Origin: Microbacterium lacus
GTDB lineage: Bacteria; Actinomycetota; Actinomycetes; Actinomycetales; Microbacteriaceae
DNA length: 64,000 nt
Assembly (NCBI RefSeq): GCF_039531105.1
Contig: NZ_BAAAPK010000001.1
Span: forward strand, 496,001 to 560,000
Reading direction: 5' to 3'
This document shows positions 7,906-15,643 of this stretch, one piece after another. The notes under the pieces are model-generated. The model was not told the DNA's origin. It worked only from the letters and a program-made list of their open reading frames with translations, and did not search any database. A program made the translations under genes and the position numbers. Positions within the stretch are counted from its first letter, which is position 1. Each line of letters starts with the position of its first letter.

Positions 7906-9141
7906 ATGGGGCGTGTGACGGCTCCCGAACCGCACATCCCCCCACAGACCCGTCGGCAAGCGCGAGCTGAGCGTGAACGGGTCCTCGAGCGCGCCCCGGA
8001 GCCCCCGACCACCACGCGTCCGCTCCCCGTGCTCGCCGATCCGGGTCCTCAGCGACGCTCGCGCCGGCCGTCGACGGGGCGGACACCGACCCGGGTCGGC
8101 GCGCGCGCCGTCCCCGTCGCGCCGACCCGCCGCGAGGCGCGCGCGGTCGCGGTTCTGCAGGGCCACCGGGCGATCACGGCGCCGCAGCACGCGGGCCATC
8201 GCAGTGCCCGCGTCGGGATCGCAGCGCTCGCCGTCGCGACCTCGCTGATGCTCGTCTCGGCCGCTTCGGTCACGGCGGCCTTCGGCGGCCCCGAGCTGTT
8301 CACCCCGCAGCAGGCCGGCGAGGCTGACGCGCCCGAGGTCACGGCGCGCCTGAGCGCACCCGTGCCCGCGACCGCTGAGACGATCCCGGCGCCGACGGTG
8401 TCGGCCGCACCGGCGGCCCTCGACGTCTGCAGTCGGCCGGGGGTGGCCGACGCCCTCGCCGCGGGCGACGACGCCGCTGCGATCGCCGCGGCCGGCGGAC
8501 CGGAGGCCTTCCGCGCCGCCGTCGCCGGCGGAACGGCCGGCTGCGTGCGCCTCGACGATTCGGCGCGCGTCTGGGTCGTGCTGAACAAGACCCGGCCGCA
8601 CAACCCCCTCGATTACCGCCCGGCGAGCCTCGAGCTTCCCGGCGGCGTGCGCAGCATCGAGGGCGGGGCGCTGCGGGCGGATGCCGCCGCCGCGCTGTCG
8701 GCGATGGCCTCGGGCGCGGCTGCGGCAGGGGTCGGCGAGATCGCCCTCCTCAGCGGATTCCGTTCGTTTCAGACCCAGCAGGAGACCTACGGCAATCAGG
8801 TGGGCGCGCAGGGTGCGGCGCAGGCCGACCTCACCAGCGCGCGCCCGGGCTACAGCGAGCACCAGTCCGGTCTGGCCGCCGACGTCGTCGCGTGCGCGGA
8901 CGGCTGCGGCACCCTGGACGACCTCGCGGCGACCGCGCAGGGACAGTGGATCGCCGCGAACGCCTGGCAGTACGGGTGGATCGTCCGCTACGAAGCGGGC
9001 TACCAGCCGATCACCGGCTACGACCCCGAGCCGTGGCACCTGCGCTTCATCGGCACCGATCTGGCGAAGGCGTACCACGACGGCGGCTGGCACACCCTCG
9101 AGGAGTTCTTCGGTCTTCCGGCGGCGCCCACCTACCCCTGA
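7906..9141 (+). CDS. VanY-type D-alanyl-D-alanine carboxypeptidase, membrane-anchored
   Basis: 411 residues. A basic N-terminal region (~1-105) is followed by one hydrophobic segment (VGIAALAVATSLMLVSA) and then an extracellular zinc peptidase domain of the VanY family, with the ligand motifs SEHQSGLAADVV and EPWHLRFIG near the C-terminus. It should trim the terminal D-Ala of peptidoglycan stem peptides outside the membrane. I chose the ATG at 7906, which has AGG six nucleotides upstream; a GTG at 7915 is also possible. The frame further upstream overlaps the divergent gene and is not convincing. A 13-bp hairpin starts within the stop codon. Confidence 0.85.
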   Translation: MGRVTAPEPHIPPQTRRQARAERERVLERAPEPPTTTRPLPVLADPGPQRRSRRPSTGRTPTRVGARAVPVAPTRREARAVAVLQGHRAITAPQHAGHRSARVGIAALAVATSLMLVSAASVTAAFGGPELFTPQQAGEADAPEVTARLSAPVPATAETIPAPTVSAAPAALDVCSRPGVADALAAGDDAAAIAAAGGPEAFRAAVAGGTAGCVRLDDSARVWVVLNKTRPHNPLDYRPASLELPGGVRSIEGGALRADAAAALSAMASGAAAAGVGEIALLSGFRSFQTQQETYGNQVGAQGAAQADLTSARPGYSEHQSGLAADVVACADGCGTLDDLAATAQGQWIAANAWQYGWIVRYEAGYQPITGYDPEPWHLRFIGTDLAKAYHDGGWHTLEEFFGLPAAPTYP

Positions 9142-9168
9142 TCGGATGCCGGGCCCCGGCATCCGATC
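9140..9168 (+). terminator. Hairpin terminator after the VanY-like gene
   Basis: 13-bp perfect stem (9140-9152 with 9156-9168), three-base loop, beginning inside the TGA stop. No T-run follows. Confidence 0.6.
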
Positions 9169-9259
9169 GGTGAAACTGAGTACCATAGTCGCTGAGATGC
9201 AATTCCAGGCCGATCGGCTGCCGGCATCCGCAGACTCGAGGACGAGAGGACGGCGCACC

Positions 9260-10423
9260 ATGGAGCGCGACATCTACGACGAAGACCACGAAGCATTCCG
9301 CGACGTCGTCAAGGAGTTCATCAAGCGCTACGCGACCGACGAGAAGCGCAAGCAGTGGGACGCCGACGGCGAGGTCGATCGCGCGACGCTGCGCGCCGCG
9401 GGCGAGTCGGGCATCATCGGTCTCGCCGTGCCGGAGGAGTACGGCGGCGCCGGCATGCTGCAGGACTACCGCTTCCGCGCGATCGTGAACGAAGAGGTCA
9501 TCGGCGCGGGTCTCGGCTCGCTCGCGGGCGCGCTCGGCATTCAGGACGACCTGGCCGTGCCGTACGTCGTGCACATGGGAACCGACGAGCAGAAGCAGAA
9601 GTGGCTTCCCGGGATGGCGACCGGTGAGATCCTCGGCGCGCTCGCCATGACCGAGCCGGGTGCGGGCAGCGACCTCCGCGGCATCAAGACCACCGCGAAG
9701 AAGGTCGACGGCGGCTATGTCGTCAACGGCGCCAAGACGTTCATCTCCTCGGGCAAGACCGCCGACATGGTCGTGACGTTCGTGAAGACGGGTGAGGGCA
9801 ATCGTCCCGACGCCTTCAGCCTGCTGATCCTCGAGAACGGCATGGCGGGCTTCGACCACGGCAAGAAGCTCGAGAAGATGGGCTTCCACGGCTGGGACAC
9901 CGCCGAACTCTCGTTCACCGACGTCTTCGTGCCGGAAGAGAACCTGATCGGCGGCAAGGAGGGACTGGGGTTCATCCAGCTCATGATGAACCTGCCGCTC
10001 GAGCGTCTGTCGATCGGCGTCGCCGCCGCGGCCGCCGGAGAAGCCGCGTTCGTCTGGACCCGCGACTACACCCTCAGCCGCGAGGCGTTCGGGCAGTCGA
10101 TCGCGGATTTCCAGAACACGCGCTTCAAGCTCGCCGACATGGCGACGACGGTCGACGTCATGTGGGCCTACATCGACCGGGCGATGCTGCTGTACAAGGA
10201 CAAGAAGCTCACGGCCGAAGAGGCGGCGAAGGTCAAGTTCTGGGCGACCGACCGCGAGTGGGAGCTCCTGGACATCGGCGTGCAGCTGCACGGCGGCTAC
10301 GGCTACATCACCGAGTACCCGATCGCCCGCGCCTTCCTCGATGCTCGCGTGCACCGCATCTACGGGGGCACGAACGAGATCATGCGCGACATCGTGTCGC
10401 GCCAGATCGTCGGCAAGCGCTGA
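9260..10423 (+). CDS. Acyl-CoA dehydrogenase, long-chain type
   Basis: 387 residues, the full length of a homotetrameric FAD-dependent acyl-CoA dehydrogenase that introduces the alpha-beta double bond in fatty acyl-CoA. Seen: ALAMTEPGAGSDLRG (FAD/substrate loop), LSREAFGQSI, LHGGYGYITEYP and RIYGGTNEIMRDIV. The residue before GTNEI is Gly where medium-chain enzymes have the catalytic Glu; long-chain and isovaleryl types also lack Glu here and use one elsewhere, so this does not imply inactivity. ATG at 9260 has GAGAGGACGG upstream. It is followed by a hairpin terminator. Confidence 0.92.
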   Translation: MERDIYDEDHEAFRDVVKEFIKRYATDEKRKQWDADGEVDRATLRAAGESGIIGLAVPEEYGGAGMLQDYRFRAIVNEEVIGAGLGSLAGALGIQDDLAVPYVVHMGTDEQKQKWLPGMATGEILGALAMTEPGAGSDLRGIKTTAKKVDGGYVVNGAKTFISSGKTADMVVTFVKTGEGNRPDAFSLLILENGMAGFDHGKKLEKMGFHGWDTAELSFTDVFVPEENLIGGKEGLGFIQLMMNLPLERLSIGVAAAAAGEAAFVWTRDYTLSREAFGQSIADFQNTRFKLADMATTVDVMWAYIDRAMLLYKDKKLTAEEAAKVKFWATDREWELLDIGVQLHGGYGYITEYPIARAFLDARVHRIYGGTNEIMRDIVSRQIVGKR

Positions 10424-10437
10424 GCTCTTCCTCCAGT

Positions 10438-10463
10438 CCGGATGCCGCTCGCGCGGCATCCGG
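10438..10463 (+). terminator. Hairpin terminator after the acyl-CoA dehydrogenase gene
   Basis: 11-bp perfect stem (10438-10448 with 10453-10463) with a TCGC loop, 14 bp after the stop. Confidence 0.65.
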
Positions 10464-10470
10464 TCTGCTC

Positions 10471-10542
10471 GTGTGCGCGCACGACCGCTCGTGTGCGCGC
10501 ACGACTTCTCGTGTGCGCGCACGACTTCTCGTGCGCGTGCAC
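10471..10542 (+). repeat. Tandem 20-bp repeat of a 10-bp palindrome, upstream of the M28 peptidase gene
   Basis: Units start at 10471, 10491 and 10511, with a degenerate part-unit at 10531-10542. Each full unit holds the palindrome GTGCGCGCAC (10473-10482 in the first). Spacing is 20 bp centre to centre, close to two helical turns, so a dimeric regulator could bind on one DNA face. It ends about 85 bp before the start codon. Confidence 0.75.
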
Positions 10543-10562
10543 CAGGGGTGTACCACGGCGGC

Positions 10563-10577
10563 TTGACCCCGTAGCGT
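10563..10577 (+). promoter_or_regulatory. Candidate promoter elements for the M28 aminopeptidase gene
   Basis: TTGACC (10563-10568) resembles a -35 box and TAGCGT (10572-10577) a -10 box, but they are too close to be partners. Only one is likely used, and the true pairing is unclear. Both lie just downstream of the tandem palindromes. Confidence 0.3.
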
Positions 10578-10626
10578 CGAGGGCGGTGCCACAACCCGGC
10601 ACATCCCCCCGATGAAGGAGATCACG

Positions 10627-12246
10627 ATGAAGAGATCTGTACGACCTTCCCGCAGAGCGCTCGCCGTCACTACGGCGACCGCTGCCGCTCTCGCGCTGGC
10701 GCTCGCGCCGGCCACCGGTGCGCTGGCCGCACCACCGGCCGCCGCGTGCGACAACCGCAACAACAACACGATCGCCAAGCTCACGCAGTGCGTGAGCGCC
10801 GACGGCGTGAAGCAGCACATGGATGCGCTGCAGTCGATCGCCGACGCGAACGGCGGCAACCGCGCCGCCAACACGCCAGGCTACGAAGCAAGCGTCGACT
10901 ACGTCGTCGACACCCTGACCGCGGCGGGATGGAAGGTGTCGATCGACGAGTTCGACTACTTCGTCCGCGCCGCTTCCGACCTGCAGCAGCTCACACCGGT
11001 GGCCGCGACGTGGGAGAACGAGGCGCCCGCCGGGACCGGTTCCGGTGACGTCACCGGCACGATCATCCCCGTCGACCTCGTGCTGGGACAGCCGAACGGC
11101 ACCGCGGTGACGAGCGGTTGTGAGGCGACCGACTTCGCCGGGCTCGACTTCTCCGGAGAGGCTGACATCGCCCTCGTGCAGCGCGGCACGTGCGAATTCG
11201 GCATCAAGGCCGCGAACGCGCAGGCTGCCGGGGCCGAGGCGGTCGTGATCATGAACCAGGGCAACACCCCCGAGCGTTCCGGAGTGCTGACGAACATCAC
11301 GCTCATCGGCGCGAACCCGGACGAGCTGCTCATCCCGGTCGTCGGCACGTCGTACGAGGCCGGGGCATCGCTTGCGTCCGCCGGATCGACGGCGCGCGTG
11401 AACGTCCCCGAGCCGGTGAACTACCCGCAGAAGAACGTGATCGCGGAGCTGCCCGGCAAGAACACGGCCAACGTCGTGATGGCGGGCGCGCACCTGGACT
11501 CCGTTCCCGCGGGCCCGGGGATCAACGACAACGGCAGCGGGTCTGCCGCGCTGATCGAGATCGCGCAGAACATGACGAAGCTCAAGCCGCAGAACACCGT
11601 GCGTCTCGCGTGGTGGGGCGCGGAGGAGGAGGGTCTGCTCGGCTCGACCGCCTACGTCGAGGAACTCCCGCAGGCCGAGAAGGACCGGATCGCGCTGTAC
11701 CTCAACTTCGACATGATCGCCTCGCCGAACTACATCTTCATGGTGTACGACGGTGACCAGTCGGGCTTCGAGGCACCGGTCCCCGTGCCGGACGGCTCGG
11801 TCGAGATCGAGGACCTGTTCGAGCGGTACTTCACGAGCGTGGGCGAGCCCTACGACGACGCGGAGTTCAGCGGTCGCAGCGACTACCAGGCCTTCATCGC
11901 GGCGGACATCCCCGCGGGTGGTCTGTTCACGGGCGCCGAAGAGGTCAAGTCCGACGAGCAGGCGGCGATCTGGGGCGGGACCGCGGGCGAGGCCTTCGAC
12001 CCGTGCTACCACCAGGCGTGCGACACGATCGGCAACATCGACATGCACGCGCTCGAGGTCAACTCGGACGCGATCGCGACGGCGGTGCTGGCGTACTCGT
12101 ACTCCACGGAGCTCGTGAACGGTGTCCGCGGCGCTTCGGTTCCCGGTGGGCTCAACCTGCCCGACCCGGCCGGACCCCAGGACACCTGGAGCGCCGGTGG
12201 TGGTGGCCTGAGCCATGACCACGATCACGCGCTGATCGCCGGCTGA
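10627..12246 (+). CDS. Secreted M28 zinc aminopeptidase with PA domain
   Basis: 539 residues. A Sec signal peptide (basic start, then an Ala/Leu core, cleavage near ALAAPPAA) is followed by a PA insert (~130-260, RGTCEFGIKAANAQAAGAEA) within a Streptomyces-aminopeptidase-like M28 domain. Putative zinc ligands and base: AHLDS, INDNGSG, WGAEEEGLLGS, NFDMI and CYHQACD. It should release N-terminal residues from peptides outside the cell. The tail ends SHDHDH. The ATG at 10627 is preceded by AAGGAG at proper distance; an earlier in-frame ATG at 10612 would place that site inside the gene. Confidence 0.92.
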   Translation: MKRSVRPSRRALAVTTATAAALALALAPATGALAAPPAAACDNRNNNTIAKLTQCVSADGVKQHMDALQSIADANGGNRAANTPGYEASVDYVVDTLTAAGWKVSIDEFDYFVRAASDLQQLTPVAATWENEAPAGTGSGDVTGTIIPVDLVLGQPNGTAVTSGCEATDFAGLDFSGEADIALVQRGTCEFGIKAANAQAAGAEAVVIMNQGNTPERSGVLTNITLIGANPDELLIPVVGTSYEAGASLASAGSTARVNVPEPVNYPQKNVIAELPGKNTANVVMAGAHLDSVPAGPGINDNGSGSAALIEIAQNMTKLKPQNTVRLAWWGAEEEGLLGSTAYVEELPQAEKDRIALYLNFDMIASPNYIFMVYDGDQSGFEAPVPVPDGSVEIEDLFERYFTSVGEPYDDAEFSGRSDYQAFIAADIPAGGLFTGAEEVKSDEQAAIWGGTAGEAFDPCYHQACDTIGNIDMHALEVNSDAIATAVLAYSYSTELVNGVRGASVPGGLNLPDPAGPQDTWSAGGGGLSHDHDHALIAG

Positions 12247-12264
12247 GTCCGCTCGGTCGTCTGT

Positions 12265-12301
12265 ACGAGAGGCCCGTCGCACCACGCGGCGGGTCTCTCG
12301 T
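12265..12301. terminator. Bidirectional terminator between the M28 peptidase and ECF genes
   Basis: A 16-bp stem with two G-T pairs (12265-12280 with 12286-12301) and a 5-nt loop lies between convergent stops at 12246 and 12307. Confidence 0.7.
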
Positions 12302-12306
12302 GCATG

Positions 12307-13152
12307 TCAGCGCGACGACGCGACGACGAGGAAGATCGTGGCGGATGCCGCCACGAAAAGGCAGATGAACACGGTGTCCCGCGCGCGGAACGGCACGATG
12401 TGGCGCTCCGTGCGGTCGGGGTGGGCGCCGAACGCGCGCGCGTCCATCGCGAGCGCGACCCGCTCCGCGTGCCGGATCGCGCCCGCCAGCAGCGGGACCA
12501 CGTAGCCGCCCCACCGGGCGAGCAGGGCGAACGGTCCGCGGCCGGAATGCGCGCCGCGCACGCGGTGCGCGTGGCGGATCACCTCGAGCTCATGGCCGAA
12601 GCGCGGCACGAAGCGGAAGGCCGCCAGGGCGGTGTAGCCGATGCGGTACGGCACCCGGAGCTGCTGCACGGTGGAGCGGACGAGGTCGGGGCCGGTGGTG
12701 GACAGGCCCACGATCAGGCTCAGGGCGACGATCGCCGCGATCCGTACGCCGGTGGCGAGGCCCGTCGCCACCGCGCCGCCGTACAGCGTCCAGGAGCCGG
12801 CCTGCCAGACGGTCACGCTCCGATCGACGTTCGCGGGATCGATCCACAGCGAGAAGCCGAATCCGATCAGCAGCGCACCGAGCGGCAGCGCGACCGCCAG
12901 CAGCAGGACGAGGCGGCGGGTGAAGCTCACGCCGACCAGCAGGATCCCGTACGTCAGCGCGAGGAAGGCCAGCGGGGTCGCGAGGTCGCGCACGAAGACG
13001 AGCAGCACCATCGCGGGGACCGGTGCGAGGAGCTTCGCCAGCGGATTGAGGCGATACAGGAACCGGACGGGCGCCGCGGTCACCGCATCCGCGTACGGGT
13101 CCTCCCGCATGCGCGACACCTGCGCGGCAACGATCGGCCCGGTCGCGGTCAC
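12307..13152 (-). CDS. ECF transporter T component (EcfT/YkoC-like)
   Basis: 281 residues with several membrane helices and the two cytoplasmic coupling motifs that dock onto the ATPases: EVIRHAHRVRGAH (~188-200) and ERVALAMDARAFG (~232-244). It is the transmembrane energy-coupling subunit of an energy-coupling-factor importer. Its GTG start overlaps the stop of the ATPase gene in GTGA (13149-13152), so translation is coupled. Last gene of ykoE-like, ykoD-like, ykoC-like order. Confidence 0.9.
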   Translation of the reverse strand: MTATGPIVAAQVSRMREDPYADAVTAAPVRFLYRLNPLAKLLAPVPAMVLLVFVRDLATPLAFLALTYGILLVGVSFTRRLVLLLAVALPLGALLIGFGFSLWIDPANVDRSVTVWQAGSWTLYGGAVATGLATGVRIAAIVALSLIVGLSTTGPDLVRSTVQQLRVPYRIGYTALAAFRFVPRFGHELEVIRHAHRVRGAHSGRGPFALLARWGGYVVPLLAGAIRHAERVALAMDARAFGAHPDRTERHIVPFRARDTVFICLFVAASATIFLVVASSR

Positions 13153-14909
13153 GAGGTCGCCTCCGGCAGATCCTTCAGACGCGAGATGCCGGCGAGCTCC
13201 GGATGCCGCGCCACGCCGCTCAGCGCCCGGGCGAGCGGCGGCAGCCGGAGTCCCGCCCGCGCGACGACGTCCCGGTCGCCGAACACGTCGGCGGTGCTTC
13301 CGTGCGCGATGAGGCGTCCGTCGGCGAGGACGACCAGACGGTCGGCGTACTCCGCGACGAGCTGCATGTCGTGGGTCACGAAGACGATCGTCGTGCCGGC
13401 GTCGTTGAGTTCGGAGAGGAGGCCCAGGAGTTCGTCGGCGCGGGCACGGTCCTGGCCGAACGTGGGCTCGTCGAGGACCAGGACGGGTGCGCCCGTCACG
13501 AGGGCGGTGGCGACCGAGAGCCGGCGCTTCTGGCCGCCGGAGAGGAGGAACGGATGCGACTCGGCCTTCTCGCTCAGACCGAAGCGGTCCAGGACCTCCG
13601 CCGTGCGCGCCCGCACCGCGTCGTCGTCCAGACCGCGGCGCCGCAGGCCGTGGGCGAGCTCGGCCGCGACCGTGGCCGCGATGAACTGATGCTCGGGGTT
13701 CTGGAAGACGAACCCGACGCGCTCGGTCAGCTCGCGCGCGCCGAGCCGTGCGACATCGCGCCCGTCGATGTGGACCGCCCGGCGCGGCGGGACGATGACG
13801 CCCGCGATCGCCTGCACGAGCGTGGTCTTCCCGGCCCCGTTCCCACCGGCGACGGCGATGAACTCACCGCGCGCGACGTCGAGGTCGACGTCCCGGAGCA
13901 CCGTGTCGCGGCCCCGGCGCAGCGTGAGCGCGCGCACCGCGATGACGGGTCGTTCGTCCGGCATCCTCGCCGCCTTGCGCGTGATCACGCGGCCCATGGG
14001 AACGGATGCCGGTGCCGGAGCGTCCTCGAGCGCGGCGCGCAGCTCGTCCGGCGTCAGCGGCAGCGGGGCGAGCGCGTAGCCCGCGCGGCGCAGCCGCAGG
14101 CCCGCGAGAGTGGAGGTGGGCAGCCACACGCCCAGCGCGTGGAGCTCTTCCGCCCGGTCGCGGAGCACGGCATCCACCGGTCCATCGGCGACGAGCCTGC
14201 CCGCCTGATCGAGCACGACGACACGGTCGACGAACCCCACGGCCGCATCGAGATCGTGCTCGACCAGCACGATCGCGTGGGCGCCGTCGGAGACCAGTTC
14301 CTTCAGGGCGGCGTACACCTCGTCGATCCCCTGCGGATCGAGGTTCGCCGTCGGCTCGTCCAGAACGAGCAGGGGTGATCCCATGGCGAGGGCGCAGGCG
14401 ATCGCGAGCCGCTGCCGGCCGCCGCCCGACAGGCGGTCGGGGTTCTCGCCCCGGCGTTCCCACAGCCCGACCCGGCGCAGCGCCCGCTCGGCCCGCGCGA
14501 GGACGTCTTGCACCGGCATCCGCAGGTTCTCCGGACCGAACGCGACCTCATCCAGGAGGGTCCCGGTCACGAGCTGCGCGTCGGGGTCCTGGAAGACCAT
14601 GCCGACGTGGGTGCTCAGTTCGGCCACGCTCGCCGAGGCCGTGTCGCGCCCGGCGACCTCGATGCGGCCGGTTACGGTGGCCGGGACCGCGTGCGGGATC
14701 AGCCCGTCGAGCGCCAGCGTGAGCGTGGACTTGCCCGAGCCGCTCGGTCCGAGCAGCAGCACGACCTCCCCGACGGCGACGTCGAACGACACGTCCGCCG
14801 GAGTGGGGGTCGTCTCGCCGGCGTGGGTGATCGCGACCTCGTGGACGCGGAGGATCGGGCTCGGACGCTCCGGTGCCGGAGCGGACGGATCACGCTCGGA
14901 TGCGGTCAC
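13149..14909 (-). CDS. ECF transporter double ATP-binding protein (fused EcfA-EcfA', YkoD-like)
   Basis: 586 residues made of two ABC ATPase domains in one chain. Domain 1 has Walker A GPSGSGKST (~54), a variant signature RLSGGGRQRLA and Walker B LLVLDEPTAN. Domain 2 has Walker A GGNGAGKTT (~354), signature LSGGQKRRLS and Walker B VLVLDEPTFG. It powers uptake by the S component encoded just upstream. Starts at GTG with GGAAAG four nucleotides upstream. The fusion is the normal YkoD form. In the first domain the signature has Gly in place of Gln. Confidence 0.93.
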   Translation of the reverse strand: MTASERDPSAPAPERPSPILRVHEVAITHAGETTPTPADVSFDVAVGEVVLLLGPSGSGKSTLTLALDGLIPHAVPATVTGRIEVAGRDTASASVAELSTHVGMVFQDPDAQLVTGTLLDEVAFGPENLRMPVQDVLARAERALRRVGLWERRGENPDRLSGGGRQRLAIACALAMGSPLLVLDEPTANLDPQGIDEVYAALKELVSDGAHAIVLVEHDLDAAVGFVDRVVVLDQAGRLVADGPVDAVLRDRAEELHALGVWLPTSTLAGLRLRRAGYALAPLPLTPDELRAALEDAPAPASVPMGRVITRKAARMPDERPVIAVRALTLRRGRDTVLRDVDLDVARGEFIAVAGGNGAGKTTLVQAIAGVIVPPRRAVHIDGRDVARLGARELTERVGFVFQNPEHQFIAATVAAELAHGLRRRGLDDDAVRARTAEVLDRFGLSEKAESHPFLLSGGQKRRLSVATALVTGAPVLVLDEPTFGQDRARADELLGLLSELNDAGTTIVFVTHDMQLVAEYADRLVVLADGRLIAHGSTADVFGDRDVVARAGLRLPPLARALSGVARHPELAGISRLKDLPEATS

Positions 14910-14963
14910 GGGACTTTCCAGAAGAGGCGACGGGTGATCTCCAACTTAGCCCGCCGCGCGCCC

Positions 14964-15515
14964 TCAGAGGCGGCTCGAGCGGGCGACGCCGGCCCGGCGC
15001 AGCGCGGCGCCGACCGCGATTCCGACCGCCGTCCAGAGGACCGGCCCGAGGATGAACAGGCCGATATAGACGATCTGGCCCCACACGGCGAACCGCGACA
15101 CGTCCGCGGCGAACCAGATCGGCACCGCGATCAGCACGCCGACGATCACCGCGCCGAGGAAGAACCGCCACGCGTCCCACCGGCGGTAACGGCCGAGGGC
15201 GGCGATGCCCTCCTGCAGCGCGCCGATCAGCAGAGCGGTGCCGACGTAGCGTCCGATCCACAGCGGCACGACCGCGCTCGCGACGAGCGCTGCGATCAGG
15301 TGGGTGATCAGTGCCACCCACGGTCGGCGCAGCAGATCCTGGGCGATCACGCCCGGGAGGACGTGGACGCCCAGCACGAGTCCGTAGACGAGCGGGACCG
15401 CCGCCGACACCGGCCCGCTGATGGCCCCCGCCCCGGCGGAGAGCGCTCCTGTCGCGACGCCGATCGCCGCGCACGTGAGCAGGACGCTCGTCGAGAGGCG
15501 GGATGCCGAAGCCAC
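14964..15515 (-). CDS. ECF transporter S component, YkoE-like (probable thiamine-precursor uptake)
   Basis: 183 residues, five or six membrane helices, with the block ALQEGIAALGRYRRWDAWRF typical of the ECF_ykoE substrate-binding family. In Bacillus, YkoE-D-C imports the thiamine precursor hydroxymethylpyrimidine. Here the order YkoE-, YkoD-, YkoC-like is the same, so a thiamine-related substrate is likely, but I see no TPP riboswitch upstream. GTG at 15515 chosen: TACGCT sits six nucleotides upstream, and longer readings add only Arg-rich sequence. First gene of the operon. Confidence 0.82.
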   Translation of the reverse strand: MASASRLSTSVLLTCAAIGVATGALSAGAGAISGPVSAAVPLVYGLVLGVHVLPGVIAQDLLRRPWVALITHLIAALVASAVVPLWIGRYVGTALLIGALQEGIAALGRYRRWDAWRFFLGAVIVGVLIAVPIWFAADVSRFAVWGQIVYIGLFILGPVLWTAVGIAVGAALRRAGVARSSRL

Positions 15516-15521
15516 GACCCC

Positions 15522-15527
15522 AGCGTA
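15522..15527 (-). promoter_or_regulatory. -10-like hexamer TACGCT for a leaderless start at 15515
   Basis: Exactly six nucleotides from the GTG start of the YkoE-like gene. Confidence 0.5.
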
Positions 15528-15643
15528 ATGCGCTGCCGCGCACCCGATCTCGGCCAGACCCTTTCGTCTTGCGCGGTGCCGGGTTAGGTTGACGGCAGGC
15601 CGCGCGGCACGCCGCCGGGCGACCCTCACCCCGGGAGTCGGCG

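Noticed and set aside
9260..10423. Inactive acyl-CoA dehydrogenase because Gly replaces Glu before GTNEI
   Set aside because: Long-chain and isovaleryl-type enzymes also lack Glu at this place and are active.
15516..15643. TPP riboswitch upstream of the YkoE-like gene
   Set aside because: Neither strand shows the CTGAGA and ACCTGAT cores in proper order.
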